In this document: piece after piece, positions 1 through 12,100 of the stretch
Position numbering within the stretch: position 1 is the first letter of the stretch
Layout: each line of letters starts with the position of its first letter
Source: Chitinophagaceae bacterium
GTDB taxonomy: Bacteria; Bacteroidota; Bacteroidia; Chitinophagales; Chitinophagaceae
DNA length: 58,571 bases
Assembly (NCBI GenBank): GCA_020848815.1
Contig: JADLHL010000073.1
Location: forward strand, 1 to 58,571
Reading direction: 5' to 3'
The notes under the pieces: generated by a model
Database searches by the model: none
What the model saw: only the letters and a program-made list of their open reading frames with translations
What the model was told of the DNA's origin: nothing
Translations under genes and position numbers: made by a program

Positions 1-60
1 ACCTACTTTGCAAAAGACGCAGTAAGATTAATAAACTAACAACTGAGGAATAAGATGCAT

Positions 61-116
61 ACACAGAGTAACACTGTGTTCTTTGTGTGTACTCCTTTTT
101 CTCCGTGGTTAAAAAG
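61..116 (+). repeat. Bacteroidota-type gene-boundary repeat in hemL leader
   Basis: acacag-agtaaca-ctgtgt hairpin followed by ctttgtgtgtactcctttttctccgtggttaaaaa directly before hemL ATG. Confidence 0.5.
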
Positions 117-125
117 CAGCATACC

Positions 126-1403
126 ATGTATTCAAGAAGTCAAGAACTATTCGAAAGAGCCCAGCAATCTATACCCGGTGGCGTTAATTCTCCCGTACGG
201 GCATTTAAGCAAGTGGGCGGTACACCGTTGTTTATCAAAAAAGCAAAAGGTGCTTACCTCTACGACGAAGACGGTAACCAATACATTGATTACATCGCCT
301 CTTGGGGGCCTATGATTTTGGGGCATGCGTATGAGCCCATTGTGGAAGCCATCCGGGAAAAAGTATACGACTCCACTTCTTATGGGGCACCCACCGAGTT
401 AGAAATTGAAATGGCAGAACTCATCAAAAGCATGGTGCCCAATGTCGATTTGATTCGCATGGTAAGCAGCGGTACCGAAGCTTGTATGAGTGCCATTCGC
501 CTGGCACGTGGCTACACCGGCCGCAACAAAATCATCAAGTTTGAAGGTTGCTACCACGGCCATGCTGATAGTTTTTTAGTGAAAGCGGGTAGTGGTGTTG
601 CTACGTTCAATATACAAACCGTGCCCGGTGTAACTGCTGGTGTAAGTGCCGATACGTTGACCTGTGCCTACAACAATTTAGCTGCAGTGCAGCAACTGGT
701 AGAAGCCAACAAAGGAGAAGTAGCCGCCATCATCGTAGAACCGGTGGCAGGCAACATGGGTTGTATTTTACCGCAGCCCGGTTTCCTCGAAGGCATCCGG
801 AGTTTGTGCGATGCAGAAGGCATTGTATTCATTTTTGATGAAGTAATGACCGGCTTCCGACTGGCACCGGGTGGTGCACAGGAAAAGCTGGGCATAAATG
901 CAGACATCGTTACCTATGGCAAAGTGATTGGCGCAGGCATGCCGGTGGGTGCCTTTGGTGGTAAAAGAGCCATCATGGAATGCATCGCACCGCTGGGCAA
1001 TGTGTATCAGGCTGGTACTTTGAGCGGTAATCCTGTGGCCATGATTGCCGGATTTACATTGCTCAATGAGCTGAAAGCAAAGCCGGAAATCTTTACGCAG
1101 TTAGAAGAGAAGACAGCTTATTTGCACAAGGGTTTGGATGAGGTGTTGAGTGCTTCAAACGTTGAATATACCATCAACCGTTTGGGCAGTATGATTAGTG
1201 TTCATTTCGGCAAACATGCTGTTGTGGATTTTTCTACAGCGGCAGCTTGTAACATCGAACAGTTTAAAACGTATTTTCACCATATGCTCCGCAGCGGCAT
1301 TTACCTGCCGCCCAGTGCTTACGAAAGCTGGTTTCTCAACAATGCGCTGAGCTACGAAGACCTTGACAAAACTATACAAGCCACCAAGGCTTTTGTATCG
1401 TGA
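126..1403 (+). CDS. hemL: Glutamate-1-semialdehyde 2,1-aminomutase
   Basis: PLP class III aminotransferase motifs ([42 protein letters not shown]); start moved to MYSRSQELF at 126. Confidence 0.95.
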   Translation: MYSRSQELFERAQQSIPGGVNSPVRAFKQVGGTPLFIKKAKGAYLYDEDGNQYIDYIASWGPMILGHAYEPIVEAIREKVYDSTSYGAPTELEIEMAELIKSMVPNVDLIRMVSSGTEACMSAIRLARGYTGRNKIIKFEGCYHGHADSFLVKAGSGVATFNIQTVPGVTAGVSADTLTCAYNNLAAVQQLVEANKGEVAAIIVEPVAGNMGCILPQPGFLEGIRSLCDAEGIVFIFDEVMTGFRLAPGGAQEKLGINADIVTYGKVIGAGMPVGAFGGKRAIMECIAPLGNVYQAGTLSGNPVAMIAGFTLLNELKAKPEIFTQLEEKTAYLHKGLDEVLSASNVEYTINRLGSMISVHFGKHAVVDFSTAAACNIEQFKTYFHHMLRSGIYLPPSAYESWFLNNALSYEDLDKTIQATKAFVS

Positions 1404-1479
1404 GTCGTGATGATTACAGCTAAAGAAGGGCATCGGCAGTAGCTGGTGCTTTTTCTTTTCAGCAATGTGCAAGCGTTAT

Positions 1480-3711
1480 TTACTGCATGTTCCAACGAAA
1501 ACCCAGCAGCCATTTGGTGCCTTGCATGGGTGCGTAGTTGTAGCTCGGATCGAAGCTGTAAGCATTAGGGTTAGTAACGGCATTTGGTGTACCATTCGAA
1601 TTCCAGTACAATCCACCACGGCGATCAAATGGATCGTCGGGGTGTAAAATGGGATTGGCAGGTATAAAGTTGAAAATGTTTTTTACCGCCAGGTAGGTTT
1701 CAATTCCCCCAGGCCATTTTTTAGTGAGTTGTGCATTCAGCAAATTGTACGACGGGCTCATGGCTGGCCGAAAATCATTGGGCACTACCGGCAACCGCAT
1801 AGGGCCAGTCCATTTACCAGTCAGGTCGATTGTGATGCCTGCTTTGCGGATGGGAAAATTCAGTGAATAATTGCCACTCCAACGGGGCGCATATTGCTGC
1901 AGTGTTTTCACGTCATTTTCTACTGCATATACATCCATGTAGGTAGCACCAACCATGGCTCGTAAGCCATTGGTCATGGTCCAGGTAAATTGGGTGCTTA
2001 CGCCTTTGCTTACTGCATAGCCATCCAGGTTGTCGTAAATTATTTTCTGTGGATCAGTATCGTAATCGGGAATGATTTTATTGGTAAACCAGGTGTAAAA
2101 CAACGATGCATCCCAACCAAATATACCTGCCGATGTATGTGCATCGCCAATATAGTTCAGGTTGGCATTCCAACTTCTTTCGGGTTTCAAATCGTTTTTA
2201 ATCACTATTTCCCGAAAGCCGCTTAGGGCAGCATGATCTTCAGTAAACAGATTCACCACTCTAAATCCGTTACCTGCACTCAACCGGATGGTATGGTGTT
2301 CGGCAGGCTGCCATTTTACGGCCAACCTTGGTGCTACCACAGCGCCCTGTATATTGGAATGTTCTACCCGAATGCCTGTGAGCAAAGTGACATTTTTTCT
2401 TGCAGTCCATTCAGCTTGCAAATAAAGAGCCGTCATGAGTTGCTTGCTGGGAGCATTGGCATTGAGCTTGGCTGTGGCAGGTGTGTTGTCGTCGTACCAT
2501 AAATACCTGAGCGGTATGCCAGCCAATAGTTGATGCTTACCCATGGTTTTGCTCCAGCGGAGTTGGGCAAAAGCTGTGTGTTGCTGGCCTTTGTACCAAG
2601 TCGTGCCGTAGTAGCTGCTTTGGAAATGAAAATTGTAGCTGTATTCGAGCAGTAAGTCTTTCCGGATACCATAGTTACCTAACAATTCTATGCGTCTGGT
2701 ATCAATGCTTTCGCCATACACACTATCATCGCCCAAGAACTTACGTTGCCATTGCAGTTCACCACCCCAGCGTCTTTCCGTCAGCAGGCGAATAGCTATG
2801 CTGGCGGGTAAATCCTGTCGTCTTTCAATATCCCATTTTGTAAATAGCGAGAACCTGTTTTGCAGGGTTACATCGGTAAAATTATCTTGGTTGATATCGT
2901 GTTGGCGATTGAAGAAAAAGCCATTGGCCGCCAGTAATCCGGTTGCTTTTTTGCTGTTGATTTTGGTTGATAGGTCAACGCTGTATTCGCCCAACGTGCT
3001 GGCATTTATGTCAACAGCAAAACGGCTGCTGCTGAGCGGATCTTTCGTTATGATGTTGATAAGCCCGCCCACGGCTTCGCTGCCGTACAGCGTACTGGCC
3101 GGACCTTTTACCACTTCTATCCGTTTGATAATGCTGTTGGGAATACCACTCAAACCATACACGGTGCTCAGGCTGCTCACAATGGGCATGCCATCTATCA
3201 GCACCATGGTATAGGGGCCTTCCATACCGTTGATGCGGATGTCGCCGGTGTTGCACACATTGCAGGTGAGCTGCGGCTGTATGCCGTTGATCATGGTCAT
3301 GGCTTCAAACAAAGAGGGGGTTGGGTTTTGCTTCAAAAAGCTTTGCGAAAAACTTTCTACAGGAATGGGACTGTCCAACCGGCGCATGGGTTTGAGCGTA
3401 CCACTTACTACCACATCCTGCAGGGCGTTGCTGGTTGCCAGCAGGTATACAGGTATGGTGTCTTTAGCTGATGTGGCTATAACCTTTTGAGATTGATAGC
3501 CGACTGCTGTAATTAGCCAGGCATGGGTGCCTGCAGGCAATGGAATGTAACCGCCATTGTTGGCTACCAGTCTGTTGCTACCGTGGCTGGCTGTAGCACC
3601 CGCCAGCGGTTGCTGGTTTTGGGCATCTACAATGTGCAGCGTGGTTTGTGCATTACTAAGTGTGGTTATGAGGCAGGCGAGGAGTGCTGTATGGAATATA
3701 TTTTTAGACAA
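1480..3711 (-). CDS. TonB-dependent outer-membrane receptor with N-terminal carboxypeptidase-regulatory-like domain
   Basis: Plug motif (IRINGMEGPYTMVLIDGMPI...VVKGPASTLYGSEAVGGLINIIT), signal peptide, C-terminal beta-strand pattern; CNVC in plug. Confidence 0.92.
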   Translation of the reverse strand: MSKNIFHTALLACLITTLSNAQTTLHIVDAQNQQPLAGATASHGSNRLVANNGGYIPLPAGTHAWLITAVGYQSQKVIATSAKDTIPVYLLATSNALQDVVVSGTLKPMRRLDSPIPVESFSQSFLKQNPTPSLFEAMTMINGIQPQLTCNVCNTGDIRINGMEGPYTMVLIDGMPIVSSLSTVYGLSGIPNSIIKRIEVVKGPASTLYGSEAVGGLINIITKDPLSSSRFAVDINASTLGEYSVDLSTKINSKKATGLLAANGFFFNRQHDINQDNFTDVTLQNRFSLFTKWDIERRQDLPASIAIRLLTERRWGGELQWQRKFLGDDSVYGESIDTRRIELLGNYGIRKDLLLEYSYNFHFQSSYYGTTWYKGQQHTAFAQLRWSKTMGKHQLLAGIPLRYLWYDDNTPATAKLNANAPSKQLMTALYLQAEWTARKNVTLLTGIRVEHSNIQGAVVAPRLAVKWQPAEHHTIRLSAGNGFRVVNLFTEDHAALSGFREIVIKNDLKPERSWNANLNYIGDAHTSAGIFGWDASLFYTWFTNKIIPDYDTDPQKIIYDNLDGYAVSKGVSTQFTWTMTNGLRAMVGATYMDVYAVENDVKTLQQYAPRWSGNYSLNFPIRKAGITIDLTGKWTGPMRLPVVPNDFRPAMSPSYNLLNAQLTKKWPGGIETYLAVKNIFNFIPANPILHPDDPFDRRGGLYWNSNGTPNAVTNPNAYSFDPSYNYAPMQGTKWLLGFRWNMQ

Positions 3712-3765
3712 GACTAAAATTAAGTTTTGATAAAAATAAAAAAGACTGTGATACCGCCAAATAAA

Positions 3766-3795
3766 AACACCCGGAATGTTGCATCCCGGGTGTTG
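3766..3795 (-). terminator. Stem-loop between AraC gene and TonB receptor gene
   Basis: aacacccgg...cccgggtgtt with A-tract (T-tract on minus strand). Confidence 0.6.
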
Positions 3796-3819
3796 AATAG
3801 TCGTAGAAGGCTGAAAAAA

Positions 3820-4764
3820 TTACCGAACGAGTAAGTCGCAGGGCTTAATACCCGTGTGCTTTTTAAACGCCGTACTAAAATGCGAGATAGATGAGTAGCC
3901 CAGCAAAGCACTTACATCTGTTACACTCAGGCCTTTGTCGTACAGCAGGTATTTGGCATGCTCCATGCGCTGGCTTTGATAGAAATCGAAGATGGTGGTG
4001 CCAAACATTTCTTTGAAACCTTTCTTCAGGTAGCACTCGTTGGTAGCCACTTTGCGGGCAAGTTCTTTAATGGTGATGGGGTCGCCAATGTGCTGCAGCA
4101 AAATTTCTCTTGCCTGAGCAATAGCATTGCGGCCACGTTCATCTTCCAAAAACTTACACTGGTACACTTTGTCGCGGTCGCCTTCGCCAAACAGGCAGTC
4201 CATGCTGTACACCAGCAAAAACTGAATCTGGCTGTTGAGGTAAATATTTTCCAATGCACCGCTGTATTTGTGGTTGAAGAGGCTCGCCAAAATCATGCGG
4301 TTCTTGTTGCACAGCGGAATAATGTGCGAAATGGTTTGGTCATGTTCGAAGCTCAGGTAGCGTTCGGCTTCGCTTACGGCCGCCTTGGTGCTGGCAAACT
4401 GGTGGAGGTACGTACTGGTAAAACGGAAAGAGTAGATGTCTACGGTTTCTACTTCTTCGCTGCAATTGTCCAAACCGGTTTTGGAGCAGGTGGTGCCGGG
4501 TTCGCATTCATCGCTATCGCAGTAGGCTTTGCCCGATACGCAAAACTTGAGTTCCAACGCATTTTGGGGGCTGCCCTGGCTTACATAAGTGTATTCCATC
4601 ATGCCAATATCATCTACCTGCCAGCCGGGCATGCGCATAAACCTGCGCATGTCGTACTCCACCGAGTTGGGGATGCTTTTTTCCTGACGGGCTACCAGCC
4701 GCAACTGATCGACCATGAGGTCGCGTTGTACGGCCTCGGCCAAAATGGACAATGATTCCTGCAT
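3820..4764 (-). CDS. AraC-family transcriptional regulator with Cys-rich insertion
   Basis: C-terminal AraC HTH (ITIKELARKVATNECYLKKGFKEMFGTTIFDFYQSQRMEHAKYLL...VSALLGYSSISHFSTAFKKHTGIKP); C-x6-C-x4-C-x5-C-x7-C segment. Confidence 0.92.
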   Translation of the reverse strand: MQESLSILAEAVQRDLMVDQLRLVARQEKSIPNSVEYDMRRFMRMPGWQVDDIGMMEYTYVSQGSPQNALELKFCVSGKAYCDSDECEPGTTCSKTGLDNCSEEVETVDIYSFRFTSTYLHQFASTKAAVSEAERYLSFEHDQTISHIIPLCNKNRMILASLFNHKYSGALENIYLNSQIQFLLVYSMDCLFGEGDRDKVYQCKFLEDERGRNAIAQAREILLQHIGDPITIKELARKVATNECYLKKGFKEMFGTTIFDFYQSQRMEHAKYLLYDKGLSVTDVSALLGYSSISHFSTAFKKHTGIKPCDLLVR

Positions 4765-4911
4765 AAGGCGAAATTAATTCAAAAATGATTGTATGTACAA
4801 ACATCTGCCATTCCTGACAGGATTCTTACAAAGGCTTAACAGTTTACAAGCCGAAGGGTTGAAGACAGTGTTTTGTTTACTTTTAGCGTTCAGCCAAATA
4901 CTGATACTATT

Positions 4912-5118
4912 ATGGGCATTTACAATTGGATGATGACCATCTTTTCGGCACTTGCTATACTTGGCATGCTATACTTGCTGCTCAGTGGCAAAGCGGCCAA
5001 GCGGTCGCTCAGCAAAACCGAAAAGGTATTGTATCACCTTATTTTGTTGCTATTGTTTGCGCAAATGTTATGGCGGCACACAGGGTTGGATAAGAAAGAT
5101 TTTTCCGACATTTTTTAG
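4912..5118 (+). CDS. Small membrane protein, unknown function
   Basis: 68-aa ORF MGIYNWMMTIFSALAILGMLYLLLSGK... with two hydrophobic segments. Confidence 0.55.
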   Translation: MGIYNWMMTIFSALAILGMLYLLLSGKAAKRSLSKTEKVLYHLILLLLFAQMLWRHTGLDKKDFSDIF

Positions 5119-5199
5119 GCGTAACTCGTGGTTGAGTTTATCCTTCTCAAATAACCCCGATTTTGGGGAAAAGTTAGGGGTATCTGGCACCTGTCTGCA

Positions 5200-5230
5200 T
5201 TGGCTGCCTGCCGCCGTTTCGTTACATTTG
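5200..5230 (+). promoter_or_regulatory. Candidate Bacteroidota promoter upstream of gyrB
   Basis: TTG-N20-TACATTTG matches the TTG/TAnnTTTG consensus. Confidence 0.45.
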
Positions 5231-5335
5231 CCCGCCTCCGGGCCGGGTGTTTTTGCGGCTGTTGCTTACCCAATGTTTCAGCCAATAAAAAATACCTGCC
5301 AAAGCAACCTTTCCGCCCCAAAAAACGGAAGGTAA

Positions 5336-7330
<1,995 letters not shown>

Positions 7331-7376
7331 GAATGCCAAGGGCCAAAAGCTGAAGGCAAAAAACTATACACAAAAA

Positions 7377-7408
7377 ACGCTGACTTCTCAGAAGTCAGCG
7401 TTTTTTTA
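7377..7408 (+). terminator. Rho-independent terminator after gyrB
   Basis: acgctgacttct-c-agaagtcagcgt followed by T7. Confidence 0.8.
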
Positions 7409-7561
7409 TTACAAATCAACATAGTCTTTTCTTCATATTGCTTTTATTGAAATGTAATTGTCTGCCCCCTGAATGCAGAATCAAAGTATGAATAAGTGGA
7501 CAATGAACACAAAGGGAGGAGCAGGCTGGGCAAAACGGCCGGAGGCTTCGGGTTTGCCTTG

Positions 7562-7621
7562 ATCCCGATAGCCATCGGGATTCTTTGGTTACTTTCTTTT
7601 TTTCAAGAAAAAGAAAGTAAC
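7562..7621. repeat. Double-palindrome extragenic element
   Basis: atcccgat-agcc-atcgggat then gttactttcttttt...gaaaaagaaagtaac, in a non-coding stretch. Confidence 0.6.
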
Positions 7622-7717
7622 AATGTTGCCGAGAAAGCGGTTGCTTTTAGGTTATGTATTATCAGAAGAGTAGTACTAAATTCTACAAATAGCTTGTTGA
7701 CGAGTGTGGTTAGCTAT

Positions 7718-8506
7718 TCATTCTTCTACTTCTTCTATAATAGCCGTGCCACTACCGCTGCGGTTGCCTGTCCATTCCCAGTCTTCGTACAGCGCAAGCC
7801 GGCCATTGTTCAGGTATTCTGTAGATGATTTTGAGAAACCCTGACCAAGTGTGCCGTCTTTTTCTATTTGCAAATAGTGGAATAAAATATTGCGCTTGGC
7901 ATTCATTTTACCTATCAGTACGCCCCGTTCTACACTTCCGCCACTATACGTGCCCCACACGTAATCTCCTTCCTGATAATAGTGAAACAAAGTAGACTCA
8001 TCTACCTGCCCATTGGCACTGTTGATGCGGGGGCGCATCCGTTTGTTGTGCAGGCATATTTTCAATGGCTGCAACTGTTTAGATATGGTAGGAATAGCGG
8101 TAGACAAACGATTGGTAAAGCCTGCTTGAATAAATATATCTGCCAGCCAGTGGTTGTGCGGGTATGCTGGTGCCGTCAGCTGTTTCAGGCATGCATTTTG
8201 CCAGTAGGTTACAGCTGTATCCAGCAATGCCGAGGCTATTGTTTTGCGATGAGCATCGGGGTGCAAAACAATGCTCTCAACGGTAGCAGCACTATGCAGG
8301 CTGGGCGAAAGCCAGGAAATGATAACGCCCATGATTTGTTGCGACTCAGGTTGCACGGCCATCCAGATACTGGAGCAGTGGTGCATTATAAAAACGGCAC
8401 TACTCTGTTGCAATCCGCCAGAATGCTGACGGATAAAAACAGCCACTCGCTGGCTGTCTTCAGGAAGTACGGCTTTAATAGAGGCAGTTGTTGTAGAAGG
8501 GTTCAT
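7718..8506 (-). CDS. GNAT-like acetyltransferase fused to C-terminal domain resembling small proteins annotated as N-acetylglutamate synthase
   Basis: N-terminal GNAT-like core (VESIVLHPDAHRKTIASALLDTAV); C-terminal FHYYQEGDYVWGTYSGGSVERGVLIGKMN...LALYEDWEWTGNRSGSGTAIIEE. Confidence 0.65.
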   Translation of the reverse strand: MNPSTTTASIKAVLPEDSQRVAVFIRQHSGGLQQSSAVFIMHHCSSIWMAVQPESQQIMGVIISWLSPSLHSAATVESIVLHPDAHRKTIASALLDTAVTYWQNACLKQLTAPAYPHNHWLADIFIQAGFTNRLSTAIPTISKQLQPLKICLHNKRMRPRINSANGQVDESTLFHYYQEGDYVWGTYSGGSVERGVLIGKMNAKRNILFHYLQIEKDGTLGQGFSKSSTEYLNNGRLALYEDWEWTGNRSGSGTAIIEEVEE

Positions 8507-8743
8507 CTGGCAAGTTCAAGAAAGGCGGAAGGTAATTCAGAGTGGGGTATTGCACAAAATATGCGCCCATTCAATGGTTATTTTGCCCCCCGATGAGGCA
8601 ATTTTGGCAAACTGTTGGGAGGCTAACCGGTTGTGCCACAGTGCAGTATCCCACATTTTATCAACCAATTAAGCGCCTGGCTTTTGAATGTTGGGGCAAA
8701 ACCGTTTCCTTTAGTCATTATTCTACTTAAAAAATCGGTCACT

Positions 8744-8950
8744 ATGGACAAATCAAAAATGCTGACGGCCTACTGCCTGAAGACAAAAGAAAAAAATGTA
8801 CCCATGCAGGATGCCGTAATTACTAAGACTGCCAAAGGTGGTTATATGGCGCAGGGCCATGATGGTAAAGGCAATAAAATGACGGCATTGCTCGGAGAAG
8901 CCAAAGCATTGCAAGCCATTAAAGACGGCGTTGCTACCAAGGGTTTCTAA
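8744..8950 (+). CDS. Small 68-aa protein, possibly DUF5679-like without zinc ligands
   Basis: MDKSKMLTAYCLKTKEKNVPMQDAVITKTAKGGYMAQGHDGKGNKM...; followed by strong terminator. Confidence 0.6.
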   Translation: MDKSKMLTAYCLKTKEKNVPMQDAVITKTAKGGYMAQGHDGKGNKMTALLGEAKALQAIKDGVATKGF

Positions 8951-8989
8951 TGGTAGCTGAAGACCTCAGCGTTGCTTAGCCATTTGAAA

Positions 8990-9027
8990 AGAAAGGCTGT
9001 TCAATACGAGCAGCCTTTCTTTTTTTA
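8990..9027 (+). terminator. Rho-independent terminator
   Basis: agaaaggctg...cagcctttct + T-tract. Confidence 0.75.
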
Positions 9028-9084
9028 TCAGCATTGCTATGCAGAAACCCCATATTTCAGCAAGGCTCCCTTGTGGGGTATCCT

Positions 9085-9092
9085 TACCTTTG
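9085..9092 (+). promoter_or_regulatory. Candidate -7 box for ileS
   Basis: TACCTTTG matches TAnnTTTG, 25 bp before the ileS start; no clear -33 element. Confidence 0.3.
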
Positions 9093-9116
9093 CAGCCATT
9101 TTAGCCAATTTGTACC

Positions 9117-12100
9117 ATGTCTGTACGTTATCAAGAGTTTGCAGGGTTGAACCTGCCCGCCATAGAACAGGAAATTTTAGCCAAATGGGCTGCTGAACAA
9201 GCCTTTGAAAAAAGTGTGCAGCTCCGCGAAGGCGCCGAGCCATTTGTGTTTTACGAAGGCCCGCCTAGTGCCAATGGCATGCCCGGCATTCACCACGTTA
9301 TCAGCCGTACCATTAAAGACCTGGTATGCCGCTACAAAACCATGCAGGGCTACCAGGTACACCGCAAGGGCGGCTGGGATACCCATGGCCTGCCCGTAGA
9401 ACTGGGGGTGGAAAAAGAACTGGGCATTACCAAAGAAGACATCGGTAAAAAAATAACCGTAGCCGAATACAACCAAAAGTGCCGCGAGGCGGTGCTCCGC
9501 TTTAAAGACAAGTGGGACGATATTACCCGCAAAATGGGTTATTGGGTAGACCTCAACGATCCCTACATCACTTTTAAAAATGAATACATCGAAAGCCTGT
9601 GGTGGCTGCTTAAAAAAATGTACGACCGCGGTTTGCTCTACCAAAGTGTGAGCATTCAGCCATACAGTCCTGCTGCCGGCACCGGCCTCAGCAGCCATGA
9701 GCTCAACCAGCCCGGTACGTATAAAGATGTAAAAGATACCAGCGCCACGGTGATGTTCCGGGCGGTGCAAAATGACAAGAGCCACTTTTTACACGATGCC
9801 GTTCATGGTGCCGAAGTGTTCTTTATGGCCTGGACCACCACGCCATGGACATTGCCCAGCAACCTCGGTTTGACCGTTGGCCCCAATATTGACTATGTAC
9901 TGGTAAAAACCTTCAACCCATACACCCACCTGCCGGTAAATGTGGTGTTGGCCAAAGCTTTGGTCTCCAAATACCTGAAGGCAGAAAATGAAAACGGTGA
10001 TTTTGCTGCTTACGAAGCCAAAATTGCCGCCGGTGAGCAAGTTAAAGAAGGTGCTCCCTGGGCTATAGTGAGCAGCTTCAAAGGCAGCCAGCTCGAAGGC
10101 TGCCACTACGAGCAGCTCTTGCCCTACGAAGCCAACAGCCTCGAAGAAATCAAGAAGATTACCCCCGATGCCGATCCGTTTAAGGTGCTGGTGGGCGACT
10201 TTGTAACCACCGAAGACGGTACCGGTATTGTGCACACTGCACCAGCCTTTGGTGCCGATGACTACAAGGTGGGCAAAAAGCACAACATCGGCATCCTTAC
10301 CATGGTAGACCGCGAAGGCAAGTTCGTAGATGGCCTGGGTGAGTTTAGCGGCCGCTATGTAAAAAACTATAAAGACGAAAAAGACTATGTAGATGTAAAC
10401 GTCGACATCTCCGTAAAACTGAAGCTCGAAAACCGGGCCTTCAAAGTGGAGAAATACGAACACAACTACCCCCACTGCTGGCGTACCGATAAGCCCATTT
10501 TGTACTATCCGCTGGATGCCTGGTTCATCCGTACCACGGCGCTGAAAGACCGCATGGTGGAGCTGAACAAAACCATCCGCTGGAAGCCCGAAAGCACCGG
10601 CACCGGCCGCTTTGGCAACTGGCTGGAAAACATGGTGGACTGGAACCTGAGCCGCAGCCGCTATTGGGGTACACCGCTGCCCATTTGGCGTACCGAAGAT
10701 GGCAGCGAAGAGCTGTGCATTGGCAGCGTGGCCGACCTCAAAGCCAACCTGCACCCCGATAGTCCTATTCAAGACATAACCGACCTGCACAAGCCGCAGG
10801 TAGACGATATCATTTTGAAAAGCCCTTCGGGCAAACCCATGAAGCGGGTGGCCGACCTCATCGACGTGTGGTTTGATAGCGGCGCCATGCCTTATGCCCA
10901 GTGGCATTTCCCTTTTGAAAACAAAGAAATCTTCGCCAAAAACTATCCCGCCAGCTTTATTGCCGAAGGGGTAGACCAAACCCGTGGCTGGTTTTATACC
11001 CTGCATGCCATTGGCAGTTTGGTAAAAGAAGACATTGAAGCCGAACTGAAAGCTGCCGGCTTGCCTACCGAACAGGTAGATGGTCGTGCATACAAAACCG
11101 TTGTATCCAATGGGTTGGTGCTCGATAAAAACGGCAACAAAATGAGCAAGCGCCTCGGCAACGTGGTGGATCCGTTCAAAACCATTGAAACTTATGGCGC
11201 CGATGCTACCCGTTGGTACCTCGTTACCAATGCCAGTCCATGGGACAACCTGAAGTTTGACCTGGCCGGTATTCAGGAAGTGCAGCGTAAGTTTTTCGGC
11301 ACCCTGTACAATACCTACCAGTTTTTTGTGCTCTATGCCAATGTGGATGGATTTGCTTTTAAAGAAGCTTACATACCCGTGGCAGATCGTCCCGAAATTG
11401 ACCGTTGGATTTTGAGCAGCCTCAATACGCTGGTGAAAAAAGTAAACGAAGCCATGGACGACTACGAGCCTACGCAGGCCGGCCGTTTGATGGAAGTATT
11501 TTTGGATGAACACCTGAGCAACTGGTACGTTCGCCTGTGCCGCCGCCGTTTCTGGAAGGGCGATTACAGCGCTGACAAAATCAGTGCCTACCAAACGTTG
11601 TACGAATGTTTGGAAACGCTGGTGCGCCTGATGGCGCCCATCTCGCCATTCTTTAGCGATGCGGTTTTCCGTCAGCTCAATGCGGTGACGGGTCGTTTTA
11701 CGGCCGAAAGCATTCACCATGCGGCTTTCCCCAAAGCCACCGAATCGGCCATTGATGCAGCATTGGAAGAACGCATGCAACTGGCACAGGATGCTACAAG
11801 TTTGGTGCTGAGCATTCGCAAAAAGGTAAACCTGAAAGTGCGTCAGCCGCTGCAAAAAGTGTTGATACCGGTGCTGAACCCCGACATGAAGGCGCAGCTG
11901 GAAAAAGTGGAAGACCTGCTGAAAGCTGAGGTAAATGTGAAAGAAGTAGATTACCTCACCGAAACAGAAGGCTTCATCAACAAAAAAATCAAGCCCAATT
12001 TTGCCCTGCTGGGTAAAAAACTGGGCCCCAATATGAAGGCCGTTGGCGCTGCACTCACTGCATTTAGCCAGCAGCAAATTGCCGATTTGGAAAGAACGGG

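Noticed and set aside
7496-7828. 110-aa ORF through the post-gyrB hairpins
   Set aside because: Coding frame consists of the palindromic element and overlaps the GNAT gene end; no domain.
9789-12077. 762-aa ORF antisense to ileS
   Set aside because: Lies inside a clearly coding gene; His/Phe/Val/Gly-rich mirror-frame composition, no recognisable domain. Codon-bias artefact.
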